A stretch of DNA of 64,000 nucleotides from Pegoplata infirma. Its lineage: Eukaryota > Arthropoda > Insecta > Diptera > Anthomyiidae. Positions 45,066-56,809 of the stretch are shown one piece after another. The stretch spans positions 9,165,266 to 9,229,265 of the forward strand of contig OY992540.1 of NCBI GenBank assembly GCA_963921195.1, read 5' to 3'. The notes under the pieces were generated by a model. It was not told the origin of the DNA. It made no database searches and saw only the letters and a list, made by a program, of their open reading frames with translations. Positions within the stretch are counted from its first letter, which is position 1. The number at the start of each line of letters is the position of its first letter. A program made the translations under genes and the position numbers.

Positions 45066-45925
45066 TTTTATACCCTACACCATATAATGAGTTTGTGATG
45101 ATGTTTGTAACTATCCGAAATATTGGTCCTAGACCCACTTTTAAGTATACCGATCGACTTAGAATCACTTTTTGAGTCGATTTAGCAATGTCCGTTTGTC
45201 CGTCCGTCCATGTAAACGGTATAAACACGATACAGGTTGCAATTTTTTATCAATTGACTTGAAATTTGAAGCTTAAGTTTTTTTTTAACCCAAGGACGAA
45301 GCCTATTGAAATTGGAAAAAATCGGTCTATATTTAGACCTAGCCACCCATACAAAGGTCCTCTTTAGTTTTGGCTCAAATGACTCTAATACACTCAAAAA
45401 ATTATGTCATTAACTGTTTGTAGTTTATTTAAAAAGTTTTCCGTTTAGTCGTTTTTAAAAGAAAAAACATTTGTTCGATGTTCAGTTTTTATTAATGACT
45501 ACTTCATGTTTCATCCACACTATTACGAATTTAAAAGAAATCGGACCAGTACTTCTTGTAGCCCCCATACAAACCACCTTCCCAATTTTCGCTTAAATCT
45601 CTCAAATTTCATGAAAATAGAAAATATTTAATTAATATTCTGTTTGTGTACCTTATCAGATCTGATTATCTTCGGACCATTTTTGGACTTAGGTCCCATG
45701 TGAAAATTTAGCCTGATATTCAGTTGAATTCGGTTTATTGTCAACAAAAAGAAGCCTATTCCACTCAAATTTGATTAGTGAGTGCTTTTTACACTTATTA
45801 AAGATTTGACAAAATATAGATCTAATCAGTCCATGTTTGAACTTGGGACCCATTTTCCGGGAAACTCTGGTGTAGGGAATTATATGGTCGGTCTGGACCG
45901 ACTATAATTTGCTTATTTGTTTTGT
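45066..45925 (+). repeat. Dispersed repeat B
   Basis: Head TTATACCCTACACCATATAA, then GTTTGTAACTATCCGAAATA, TTGGTCCTAGACCC, GTCCGTTTGTCCGTCCGTCC and ACTTGAAATTTGAAGCTTAA. It ends with GGGAAACTCTGGTGTAGGGA and GGTCGGTCTGGACCGAC (palindromic). The second copy is at 58862-60435. A group C fragment (45391-45508) is inserted after CTCTAATA. Confidence 0.8.
45391..45508. mobile_element. Group C element fragment in repeat B
   Basis: CACTCAAAAAATTATGTCAT followed by TAACTGTTTGTAGTTTATTT is almost identical to 61026 onward. The right terminus is missing. Confidence 0.65.
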
Positions 45926-45948
45926 TTTTGAGAAAATCGCATTTGAAT

Positions 45949-48401
45949 CAATGATGGGTACCAATACCTTTTCGATACCAATACCCGTTAATACCAATTC
46001 AAATTGAAAACCAATACCAATTAAAAACCAATACCTTTATTTGTGCGATACCAATACCGATAAAAAACCAATACCGATTCCCCACTACCAATACCAATTA
46101 AAAACCAATACTTTTATTCTTCAAAACCAATACCAATAAAAAACCAATACCAATTCATTTTTTTCTACTTTCGTATCGGTTTTGTTTCGGTTTTTTGTAT
46201 TCTTATTTTCGTTTGTTTTAATTGTGACGTCAAACATTTTCTTTCCATCACATTATTAGGTTTTACCTGACTAACAAATTGCAAAAGATGTTACATCGAT
46301 CAGTAATCGTTTGCATGCAATGTCACATAACAAAACGGAGTTAGCTACTTGAATTTTAAAAGCCATAAAAACATAAAACAAATATTTTTTGTCACGGTTT
46401 TTATGACCCTTAATAAAAGTAGATCTTAAAAAATTTAGACCTTTTCTGTGATGAAATTTTTTCTTTTGCAAACATTGTTAATATTTGATATATGTACATT
46501 GAATGTCACTGCACTCTTCTGTGCGTTGTAAAAAAATACTAATGTCCTTTTTTGGGAATTCCAAAATTTTAATCAAGCAGACGTTACAAAATTTTATGTC
46601 ACAACACCAGAATCCAGAAAAAAAAATTTATTGTTTTATTAGAGGCACAGTCATATTATATTAGAATTTAAGAACGCATAATGTGCAGTTTACACTTGCT
46701 ATTTTTGTGAGTTTAAGGGCTAATGTTTAAAAAAATCTTTTTTCTGTATCCATTAAGCCATAATCAGTTTAGAAGTGAGGTAATGAAGTAGTGAGGTAGA
46801 GCCTTATATGATTTTCAATAAGAAAAAATAGTATAGAATTTTTAAATTTGTGTGTTCTTCATACACATTGAATTTTGACATAAGCGTAAAAAGTAGAGCG
46901 AGGTAGAGAAATTCTATTCTCAACTGATTTTGTTTACGTCTCTCTACTTTTTAGTCTTATGGAAAAATTCAATGCGTATGAAGAACACACAAATTTTAAA
47001 ATTATCTGCACTCTTTTTTCTTATTGAAAATCACATAGGGCTCTACCTCACTACTTCACTACCTCACTTCTTAACTGATTATGGCTTTACGTTTTTATTC
47101 TGTTACTGGTGTCTTGTTAAACAACTTATTTACGGTCGTAAGAGTGAACCCATATAAGAAAAAAATTGACCCGTGTAATCGCAATTGCCAAAAGATCTAA
47201 AATCGAAAAAGGGGCCCCCTGCATGATAACCCATTTCGATCACATTTTTCAAAAAAATATTTATGTATGAAAAGGATGAAGTTCAGGTATATTTTGTTAC
47301 AAATGTTAAGTCTCATCTTTCTGCAATTATCTCCCCTTGACCACCGGAATTTATATTTGCATTAAATGCAATGTGCATCAGCACAGAAATTGTTTCAAGC
47401 AAAAACGAAAAGTTTGCATTTTTTTAGTTTAGGCTTTTAATTTTTTTATTAATTTATATTATTTTTTTTTAGATTTAATTTATTATCAAATTCCACTAAT
47501 TGAAACATTTTGAAGCTATTTATTTTGAAAATAACGAAATAAATTAATAAAATAGCAAATAAATCCAAATATTAAAATTGCATAAAAAGTTGAAATACAG
47601 GCTTTTCTGGAATAACGGAACATTAAATTTTTTTTACAAGAGTTTTGAGATCAGCTGGTGCTACTAAATAGGTACCTTTTTCCAAAAAACAATAGCTACA
47701 ACTTTACTTTTGCAAATAAGTCAAAATTTCAAATAGTTTACGAAATATGAGCCCAAGAAAATTTGCAAATTTTTAAAAAAAAATAAAGTCTGAGAAAAAA
47801 TTTCAAGTCAAAATCGGGAGGCTCGATTTTCACCGTAGACGTATGGTCTAGTTGAGTTTTTTGCTCAGTACAATCCCAAGAATCAGAAACGCGAAGCGCC
47901 CATTAAGATTTTTTTCCTTCCTTACTAATCGCCCCACCCTAGTGTCCACCCTGAAATAGTTTCCTTGTAGGTCCGATTTCAAAAACTTTCAAGGCACTTA
48001 TTTATTACCTTAATATAGGCTTATATTCTAAATTTCAAAAAAATCGGTTAACATTTACGACCTGTAGAGACTTTTGGCCAAAAAAGCTACCATCTCGCCC
48101 CAGTGTGCACTGTGGGGCGGACAGAAGGACGACGTACGTTAAATTAATTAATATTAACGACAAAACCTTTTGCATACAAAAACCAAAACCGATATAAGAT
48201 AAATACCAATACTTATTAAAAACCGATACCGATTCGAGGCTAAAACCAATACCAATACCCAATACCTAAATAATTCAAAACCAATACCGAAACCTATACC
48301 AATTCAACAAAAAATGAAAACCAATACCTATACCAATACTAATATAATTTTAAAAACCAATACCAATACCAATACTTTTATCGAATTGGTACCCATCCTT
48401 G
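45949..48401. mobile_element. 2.45-kb hAT-type element, TSD ATTTGAAT
   Basis: Ends CAATGATGGGTACCAAT and CAAGGATGGGTACCAAT (reverse complement) with perfect 8-bp ATTTGAAT duplications (45941-45948, 48402-48409). Both ends hold arrays of CCAATACC words (45960-46160, 48180-48385) in the same orientation. The middle has no transposase ORF that I can read and contains a nested foldback (46755-47087). Confidence 0.9.
46755..47087. mobile_element. 333-bp foldback element
   Basis: Arms of about 140 bp: AAGCCATAATCAGTTTAGAA ... GAGGTAATGAAGTAGTGAGG ... GTGTGTTCTTCATACAC and the inverted copy. The ORF at the right arm is repeat-derived. Confidence 0.88.
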
Positions 48402-48431
48402 ATTTGAATATTAAATTTCATAACAATTTTT

Positions 48432-48535
48432 TAATTTGCTTGTATTTTCTTGTTTCAACATAGCGGATGAGAAATAAATATTTGCATAAATGTTACTCAT
48501 ACGCTATGTTGAAACAAGAAAATACAAGGAAATTA
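48432..48535. mobile_element. 104-bp palindromic MITE
   Basis: Arms CTTGTATTTTCTTGTTTCAA through CATAGCG are perfect for 27 bp (48439-48465 and 48502-48528). Loop of about 36 bp. Confidence 0.8.
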
Positions 48536-49020
48536 CTATACTCAAAAAAAACCTTGTAAAATTACAAGAAAAATTTGTAACTTTTTTTTTTTTTTGCTAC
48601 CTCATATTTGACAAAAATTCTTAGTAATTTTACAAGCTGTTAACCAATTATTTTGTAATTTTACAAGATTTTTACCAATAAAATTGTAAATTTACAAATT
48701 TTTTGACACGATAAAATTTGCAAGGAGGTTTCGTAACTGTACTAAATTTTTTGCTACCTCTTATTTTACGAAAATTCCTACTAATATTACACTCAAAAAA
48801 ATAAAACTTTAAAGTTAACAATTTTTTTTTAGTTAAGTTGAGTTAACTGGATTTTTAGCAAATTTTTAGTTAAAATCAGCGTTTTAACTACTTTTTTAGT
48901 TAAGTTAAATTTACGAAAATACTAGTTTTGAACAAATTTTGAATTAATTTTTTTTGTTGACTTTAAAACCGAGTTAACGAATTTTTACTAATTAATTTGC
49001 TGATTTTTCGCAACATATTT

Positions 49021-50081
49021 TGTAACGAAGTTTTTCGTTACATATTGGTAATTTTATATTTTTTTATAAAAATACTATTTTTTTCATTTAAATATTTTAA
49101 TATTTCTTTCTAGTTTTTAAGAGATTTACAGTTACATAAATATAAGAGTAATCTGTATAAGAGAACCAACGCATCAACCAATGCTACACATACAATTTAA
49201 TTTTCTCTTGATCTCACTACTACAGTGGTATTGATCGGTCGGTAGTAAATTCAAAGCTCACGCATACATTCGTTTTCTCATGCTCTCACTACTAACGTAC
49301 GTAGTTGGTTTGTAGTTAGTTTGGTCATTACTACAACTTTAGTTGAGCTTGTGCTGTCCAAGTGTACGGGTAGCACTGCAGGTCATTAGATTTCGGTGGT
49401 AGTCGTTCACAAGTACAGCCAAGTTCAACTCAATGTAGTAATTGCAGAGGGTTTCTACTTATTTAAATAAATAATAGTCCCCAGGCATAGTAGTGGTAGT
49501 GCATAGGAAAACTACTGGTTAAGATGGCCATAGTTTCCAGGCAGGTAGATGTATTAGTGACCAGGGAGTCTACTGGTTTAAACGGCCATAGATCCCATGT
49601 CTGTAGTGGTAACTAAAACACTAACAAACAATAAAAATTCCACACTATAAAAATATGACTCGAGCATTAATTCGGGGAGTCTCTTGTCTACCGCGAAAGC
49701 GTTCACCCGTGCAGCGGGTAACCTGCGTTACTCTGTCCGGCAATTATCCTGGTTTCTTTTCAAACATTAATTATCCTGGTTTCATCGAAAACGTCTAGAT
49801 CCTGGTTTCAGTCACAAACGTGGGTGACTGCAAACATCTCTGGTACAGGGCTCATATCCTGGTTTAAATCTAGCATCGATCGTGAACGTGTGCGATTATT
49901 CGAGTACAGGGAATAATCGCAACGTTATTAAATAGTTTGACTCAAGCTTGTATCCTGGTTGCTGCGTTGGTCTTCAATTTTAGTGATAAATTGTGAATAA
50001 ATATTTTGGATTTAAATAAAATTCCTGTGTTTCAATAATCCTGGTTCTGACTGACCTAACCCCGGCAAAATCTATTATAAA
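49021..50081 (+). mobile_element. Long terminal repeat, left copy
   Basis: Starts TGTAACGAAGTTTTTCGTTA (itself a short inverted repeat, GTAACGAA/TTCGTTAC). Ends just before the primer-binding site at 50082. Six ATCCTGGTT(T) words lie at 49746, 49773, 49799, 49856, 49952 and 50038. TATAAA-like promoter signals are not certain. Differs from the right LTR at two positions that I found (near 49495 and 49928) and by no net indel. Confidence 0.92.
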
Positions 50082-50098
50082 TGGCGCCCGAGCAGGGA
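50082..50098 (+). promoter_or_regulatory. Primer-binding site (tRNA-Lys-like)
   Basis: TGGCGCCCGAGCAGGGA directly follows the left LTR. It complements the 3' end of a lysine-type tRNA with one change (GAG for GAA). An identical copy follows the right LTR at 51640-51656. Confidence 0.85.
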
Positions 50099-50578
50099 CT
50101 CTAAAAAAGGAAAAATAAATGTGGAGAAAACCAAATCTATTAAAAATAAAAGTTTTCCAAATCCACAAAACAAGAAAAATTCTGGAAAAAAAAAATCTGG
50201 CTGGCAGCGGATGCTCTATATTCAACGCAAATTGGCAATACAAAAAAATCTGGCTGCTGAAAAAAAAATCATCGGTCTTCTGCAAAGATAAAGCTTTACC
50301 CAAAAAGGTCTAGCTTCTGAGAAAACAAAAAAAAAAAAATCATCGGTATCCTGAAAATCTGGTTCGTATTCCAGCAAATTTAAATTCTGAAAACAACGAG
50401 CTTCTGGAAGGTGCACGAGAATTACAAGCAATAAGCTGTTAACACAGAAAAGCTATGTCAAAGGTAATGGACAAAACTGGGCCACCACGTGGACAATCTG
50501 AGAGTTCTGGTAGAAGCGGTAAAACCACGTGGTCATGAAGTCCACAGTTCCTTTACAAATTCCAAACGAAGGGGGAGA
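50099..50578 (+). other. Interior of the LTR element
   Basis: About 480 bp, A-rich, with several AAAATCTGGCTG / TTCTGAAAA-like repeats and no ORF over 64 codons. Ends in a purine tract immediately before the right LTR. Nothing resembles gag, protease, RT or integrase. Confidence 0.7.
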
Positions 50579-51639
50579 TGTAACGAAGTTTTTCGTTACA
50601 TATTGGTAATTTTATATTTTTTTATAAAAATACTATTTTTTTCATTTAAATATTTTAATATTTCTTTCTAGTTTTTAAGAGATTTACAGTTACATAAATA
50701 TAAGAGTAATCTGTATAAGAGAACCAACGCATCAACCAATGCTACACATACAATTTAATTTTCTCTTGATCTCACTACTACAGTGGTATTGATCGGTCGG
50801 TAGTAAATTCAAAGCTCACGCATACATTCGTTTTCTCATGCTCTCACTACTAACGTACGTAGTTGGTTTGTAGTTAGTTTGGTCATTACTACAACTTTAG
50901 TTGAGCTTGTGCTGTCCAAGTGTACGGGTAGCACTGCAGGTCATTAGATTTCGGTGGTAGTCGTTCACAAGTACAGCCAAGTTCAACTCAATGTAGTAAT
51001 TGCAGAGGGTTTCTACTTATTTAAATAAATAATAGTCCCCAGGCATAGTAGTGGTAGGGCATAGGAAAACTACTGGTTAAGATGGCCATAGTTTCCAGGC
51101 AGGTAGATGTATTAGTGACCAGGGAGTCTACTGGTTTAAACGGCCATAGATCCCATGTCTGTAGTGGTAACTAAAACACTAACAAACAATAAAAATTCCA
51201 CACTATAAAAATATGACTCGAGCATTAATTCGGGGAGTCTCTTGTCTACCGCGAAAGCGTTCACCCGTGCAGCGGGTAACCTGCGTTACTCTGTCCGGCA
51301 ATTATCCTGGTTTCTTTTCAAACATTAATTATCCTGGTTTCATCGAAAACGTCTAGATCCTGGTTTCAGTCACAAACGTGGGTGACTGCAAACATCTCTG
51401 GTACAGGGCTCATATCCTGGTTTAAATCTAGCATCGATCGTGAACGTGTGCGATTATTCGAGTACAGGGAATAATCGCAACGTTAATAAATAGTTTGACT
51501 CAAGCTTGTATCCTGGTTGCTGCGTTGGTCTTCAATTTTAGTGATAAATTGTGAATAAATATTTTGGATTTAAATAAAATTCCTGTGTTTCAATAATCCT
51601 GGTTCTGACTGACCTAACCCCGGCAAAATCTATTATAAA
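50579..51639 (+). mobile_element. Long terminal repeat, right copy
   Basis: Same length and sequence as the left LTR except the two differences noted there. Preceded by the polypurine tract and, unusually, followed by a PBS. Confidence 0.9.
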
Positions 51640-52389
51640 TGGCGCCCGAGCAGGGAAATGAGTGATTACTATTTAAGAAATTTCTTGTGTAGCCTCCTAT
51701 GCAAATCTCATAAGTTCTACTTAAGCTGAACTTAAAGCTGTGAAAAAATATATAAAAATAAGTGAAGTGTTAGTGTTTAAAGTGTTCGATGAACTAAAAA
51801 CAAATGTCAACCTGAAAATGTAAAAAAAAATACAAAATATTTTGTTAATTTTAGTTTACGAAAAGTAACAAAAAGTTTAGCTGAATTCAACTAATTATTT
51901 TTTTAATATGTACATAAAAATGTTACGAAATTTTCAGCTAAATTTTTAGTTACGTTTTTTTTTGCTACATTCATTCTACGAAAAGTTAGCTAAATATTTT
52001 TAGTTAAATTAACTAAAAATTTAGTAGGCCCAAAATCAGGTGCTTTTTTAGTTAAATTTAACTAAAATTTTTTGCTAACTTTACAGTTTCTTTTTTTTTT
52101 TTTAGTGTACAACCTTTTTACCAATAATTTCGTAATTTTTGTAAATTTACAGTTTTTTTGGTACAACTAAAATTACAAGGAATTCTCGTGAATTTACTAG
52201 ATTTTTTTTTTTGTAAAATTGTCTTGGAAATTTGTAAACTTACAAAAAAAAATTGTAAAATTACAAAAAAAAAAATGTAAATTTCGATCCAACTTTGTCT
52301 GTTAAAAAACAAGGAAAACTGTCAAATATTGGTAAAATGGGATTACGAGACTTTTCCTAGTAATTTGACAAAGTTTTTTTGTGTGTAAA

Positions 52390-53440
52390 GTGTTATGAAA
52401 TTCAAAAATCATTTTCTCGATAAAAACGTAAAACACATGTCTGATTTTTTTTCCATTACGTTCTACCTTGCTTAGTTTTTGATACACGGAAATTAAGGAT
52501 GACTTTAAAACTCTTACTTGGAGGTCTTTCAGGTGTCAACATATGTGAAGAGGACCATCAGTACTATTTTAAGCAAAAATTCGCTTCATTTTGCTCTATC
52601 TGGCTTAGTCTTCGAGTTATCGCCATTTTAAGTTTTTTGAAATTTTTTTTTATGAAAAATTTACTAAAACTGAGAAGAAAACTTCCTCAATTCTAAGAAG
52701 ACAAATATGGTGAGCTAATTGGTAGTAAATTAGGTCCTTTAACCGAAATTTTAAACTAAATTTTGTCTAAGGATTAAGCTCAAATTAAGCTTAAATGAAA
52801 GACTGTATGAAGCTCTATGAAAAGGTTAAAATAAGGAAATTTTTAGAGTTTTTTTAAAAAAAATTCTTAAACGTAGGATAAAACCGCCCATTTTGGAATT
52901 TTTTGACAACTTTTAAATGGCGATGTCTCGAAAACCGTTCGACCGATTTTATAAAGTTTTTCTTATTCGTATTCAGCATGATAAAATTAATAAAAATTAT
53001 GTATCGCAAGATATTTTTTTTTTTATTTTTCATTTTCAAAAATCCAAAATTTTGGTGGTAATTTTCCAAAAGTCCAAAACTTTAATTGAAGGGCGCCACG
53101 GCTTTAAATGGACGAATTTGGCTCAAATTAGTTTTAAATGAAAGATTGTCTCAAGCTCTGCAAGACCGATTTTTCGACCGATTTTAATTTTTTTTTTGAT
53201 ATTCGTGCTCAGCACATCAAAATTAACAAATATGATGTGTCGAAAGACATATATTTTTTTTATTTATTTTTTTTTAATATTTCAAAAATCCAAAACTTTG
53301 ATCGCCGGGCGCCACGGGTTAATTTAATCCGATTGGCCTCAAATTGGTACCACATGAGGTTTAGGCCTAGTAGAATAAAAAAATGCCCGGACTTTGAAAA
53401 TTGGAGAAGAAAAAATTTTGCTATACAGAAAAATGCCAGT
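52390..53440. repeat. Old dispersed repeat with internal duplication
   Basis: 52915-53060 and 53165-53310 are diverged tandem copies (CGACCGATTTTA ... ATGTGTCGAAAGACAT / CAAAAATCCAAAACTTTGAT). The intervening GGGCGCCACGG, GATTTGGCTCAAATTAGTTT and GAAAGATTGTCTCAAGCTC phrases recur at 11800-11950, 30850-30930 and 33810-33945. No function seen. Confidence 0.6.
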
Positions 53441-53675
53441 CTAACCTGACTGCTGACTCTCCCTTTATGAAATCGCTAACATCTTCATACAATTTTTCAA
53501 AATGTCCATAATGACATGTCAGCAGTTGGTCAGCAGCGTCCACCAGTATCGGTGACCACCAACAATTCGTTTAAACAAGCGCTGACCAACTGCTGACATG
53601 TCATTGATGACATTTTGAAAAATTGTATGAAGATGTCAGCAATTTTATAAAGAGAGAGTCAGCAGTATGTTAGGG
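53441..53675. mobile_element. ~235-bp palindromic MITE
   Basis: Arms of about 95 bp: CTAACCTGACTGCTGACTCT ... CATCTTCATACAATTTTTCA ... GACATGTCAGCAGTTGGTCA and inverted copy. Centre around 53545-53570. No sure duplication. Confidence 0.88.
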
Positions 53676-53699
53676 GGTAAACCCGACTGGGTTTCTTTG

Positions 53700-55150
53700 G
53701 CGGTAAGTATTACGTCTATATACTATTTAGGAAATACTATTTAAAGAAAATCCTATCAATTATTAAGCAATATATTAACTTTTAAGTGTTTTCCTTACTG
53801 TTAAGAAAATGTCGCTAACTTTCAGTTAAACTGTACTAAATTGTGGGAAAATTTGTGAACTAAAAGTTAGAACTAGTTTAAAAATTATAAATTTATGAAT
53901 CCACAGTCTGCTGAAAAGTTCTCAAAGAACAAATTTACAAAGACTTAAATTAGTAGTATGTACAAAAATATTGGAAGGGTTACTTTACGTAATATTTTAA
54001 TCAATCAAAAAATTTTCTAAAAGAAAAAAAATAAATGTTTTATCATACCAAAAAAATTTAATTACACAAAAACTAACCATTCATTAATTCTTTCTGTTAT
54101 TTTTCACTAACATATCGTCGAACTATATTCAATAAATGCCAACTCGAAAAAGCTTACTGTTCAGGAGAGCTAAAAAACTAGTTATTTCGCATATTATTGC
54201 AAAAATAAACAATGTACCTTCCACAAGATGGTTTAAATATTCTAAACAATTTTTACCTATGCAAAAATTTTCATATTTTGCACTTGTTTGCGTATTTTTC
54301 AGAGATGGCATTTATTACTATATCAAAAAACAAATATTTTTTTAGAGTTGGCATATTTTGTCGGAAAATAAAAATACATTTTTTTTGGAAAAATTTTTAA
54401 AATTTTTTTTTTTTTGGTTTTTGTTATCCTTAGTACGGTAATTGCAAAAACTGAACAAAAAATTAAAAATCTTTGCATATTTTTAAAAGTTACTAGCTCC
54501 GAAAGCCTTTTAATCTCAGGGTGGTCAACTTTGGAACTCTGTAACTCACGCTGTATTGCAATAGGGTCACTCCAAGCTAGCTATTTTGAAAGCTTATATC
54601 ATTGACTTTATTTGCCCCATTCATAATATTTCAATCTGATAAATAGTTTGAAAGTTACATAAATATAAGCATTTTTTTTTTTTGCAAACACTATTTACCA
54701 AAATTTTCAAAATGGCAATATCTCGAGAACTAGTCATTAGATATCAAAATCTTTACAAGATTCGTGTTTAGCATGGCAAATGCAATAAGATATGTGGTCT
54801 AATTATTTTTAAAAAAATTTTTGAAAAATTTTTGGAAATTTATAATGGGAGTTGGCATTTATTTCCACCAAAAAAATATGTACTTTGAGTTAGCAGAATA
54901 ACAAAAATGGATGTAATATATATATGTTCCTTTAACTCCCACTGGAGCATAGGGCGCCAAAATAAAAATAAAAAAAAAATGGATGTAAAACGACAACAAA
55001 TTATTTTTTTGCTCTGAAATTTTTATGGCAGATAGGTATTACATAGGGGAGCTATTTGCAATCGGAAACTCATTTCCGTCAAATTTGAGTTGGCATATTT
55101 TGAATATAGGTTCACGATATGTAAACATATTCAAATGTTCCAAAAAAAAA
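53700..55150. other. AT-rich interval, no gene
   Basis: GAGTTGGCAT recurs at 54343, 54846 and 55087, and CAACTCGAAAAAG at 54138, hinting at dispersed repeat ends. ORFs here have no recognisable domains. Confidence 0.4.
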
Positions 55151-55155
55151 TATAT

Positions 55156-55888
55156 CCCAGCAAAACTTTGGTAATGGGTAGTGATTATATAACACATTAC
55201 CAGGTAATGTATATACCTTATTTGTAGCATTATTTTAGGATGTCTTACCAAACATTTGTTCCACAAAGTATTATTTTAAAGTGAAAAATAATGCATTACT
55301 AATAATTTGCTACGTAATGCATGATTATTGGAAAAATATATTTCATATTTATTATTTCTAAACATTATATCATGGATGATTTATATTTGGTTACATTATG
55401 TATTATTTGAAAGTTTGAAATAATGCATTATTTATAATTAAATGCATAATGCATTACAATAACATAAAAAATAATTATTTTATAAAAAAATGCATAAGTT
55501 TAAACTAGAGATGGGCTCACGACAAGAAATTTCTAACGACACACACTCACTAGCATATTATATCTACTTACACTCACTTACAATCACGTGAGTAAATTTA
55601 ATACAAAATTACTTTTTCACTACTCGTAACACCTTATATATTACGTTCTGGTATGCTATATTATATACCTTACTCGTAACCTATAAAATATCATATATTT
55701 TACACCTTACTGGTATTCTTCGTTATAAATTTATGACTTATTTTATACCTTACTGGTATTCTATGTGATAATGTGGATGCATTACTTTGAGTCTCATCGC
55801 CTGTTAAAATCATCAATGCTGCAATGTATAAAATAAGAGATCATATACCTTATTTTATACCTTATTTGGTAATCTAAGTTTTGCTGGG
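55156..55888. mobile_element. 733-bp TIR element, ends CCCAGCAAAACTT
   Basis: Left CCCAGCAAAACTTTGGTAAT, right (reverse complement) CCCAGCAAAACTTAGATTAC. The interior is built of TAATGCATTA and TACCTTATTT words. It also contains a TAGAGATGGGCTCACG motif at 55509 related to the end of the 25793-26216 element. Confidence 0.7.
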
Positions 55889-56039
55889 ATTTTGTATGTA
55901 TGAATAAATCTACACCCGAACAATTATTTTATTCAAACGTAACTGGAATCATTTATACATACTAGAATTATTATTGTTAAAAAATTTCAAATCAAATCCA
56001 ATGAACCAACGACGACCAACAAACCATTGTTATCCAATG

Positions 56040-56120
56040 ATATTGTTGAAATAAAAAAAAAAAATTATAATAATGAAAAATAAATGAATGGAATGAAATG
56101 AAATGAAAAAAAAGTAATCA
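56040..56120. repeat. A-rich / GAAAT simple repeat
   Basis: Poly(A) run then GGAATGAAATGAAATGAAAA. Confidence 0.6.
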
Positions 56121-56250
56121 TATTCATACATAACACGTATAAGTGTATGAATGTATGAACATACATATAATCATAATAAGAAAGTTTAACCATCCCTGAC
56201 CCGTTCTCCTGAAACTACACACGGAGTGTTTATTAGAATGCATTATAAAC

Positions 56251-56803
56251 AACCCAGCAAAAAAAGGAGCTTACTTAAATACTAGAATTTAATCACTTGA
56301 ATTTTGATTTAGCATACCAAAAAGATTATTTGAATAATCCAAAACACAATCAAGATTTAGATATTTATGATTCGCCCGGTTTTTTGGTAAATTTTTGTAG
56401 CATACTTTTAGGTGTGAATAATTACTAACAGCACTAAACTTTTAAAATATTACGTATACTAGTACCGTCTGATTGTTATTAAATACGGATTTTATAATCG
56501 TTCAAAATTCAAATCAAAATACAATTAAAGTTTTGATATCTTTGAATTACTCGGTTTTTTGCAGCATACTTTAAGGTGTGAACGACAAACAGTAGGTAGC
56601 TAGAAAAATTGTTTAAAGTTTCATAAATTAATTTTTCAAATAAGCACGAAGACTAGCAATGTTTATTAAATTAAAAAAATGGACGCGTTCAAAAAAACGC
56701 ACCTAATATTTGAATTATTTTGAATTATGTATATTCTTTATATTTTAACAGATCATTAGTTGCAACATTAGAATCAGAGTTACTTAAAATGTTTCGCTGG
56801 GTT
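56251..56803. mobile_element. ~553-bp TIR element, ends AACCCAGC
   Basis: Left AACCCAGCAAAAAAAGGAGC, right (reverse complement) AACCCAGCGAAACATTTTAA; both then have TTACTTAA or TAAGTAA-type sequence. Two internal ~45-bp related blocks contain GCATACTTTNAGGTGTGAA (56400, 56560). Confidence 0.6.
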
Positions 56804-56809
56804 AATTTA

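Larger units (their letters stand above)
49021..51836 (+). mobile_element. Young non-coding LTR element with extra PBS and leader
   Basis: Order: LTR (49021-50081), PBS TGGCGCCCGAGCAGGGA (50082-50098, one mismatch from the complement of tRNA-Lys(UUU) 3' end), about 480 bp of non-coding interior, polypurine tract AAGGGGGAGA (50569-50578), LTR (50579-51639), then a second identical PBS (51640-51656) and a different leader to about 51836. ATATTT at 49015-49020 and 51837-51842 may be the target duplication. No gag/pol. The short interior resembles TRIM/LARD-type non-autonomous elements; the trailing half unit is unusual. Confidence 0.82.
48790..52107. mobile_element. Group C element Y, TSD TA, hosts the LTR element
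   Basis: Left end CACTCAAAAAAATAAAACTT, right end in reverse complement CACTAAAAAAAAAAAAAAGA. Both lead into TAAAGTTARCAA and TTTTAGTTAA words. TA at 48788-48789 and 52108-52109. The remaining body is about 500 bp of TTAGTTAAATT-like words around the LTR element. Confidence 0.75.
48539..52385. mobile_element. Group C element X, TSD TA, hosts element Y
   Basis: Ends TACTCAAAAAAAACCTTGTA and CACACAAAAAAACTTTGTCA (reverse complement) with TA on each side (48537-48538, 52386-52387). Without its insert it would be about 530 bp, made mainly of TGTAAATTTACAA-like words. Element Y (48790-52107) splits an ACTAATATTA/CAACCTTTTTACC stretch at TA. Confidence 0.7.

Noticed and set aside
50105..50313. Small ORFs in the LTR-element interior as gag remnants
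   Set aside because: No zinc knuckle, protease or recognisable motif; composition matches the A-rich interior.
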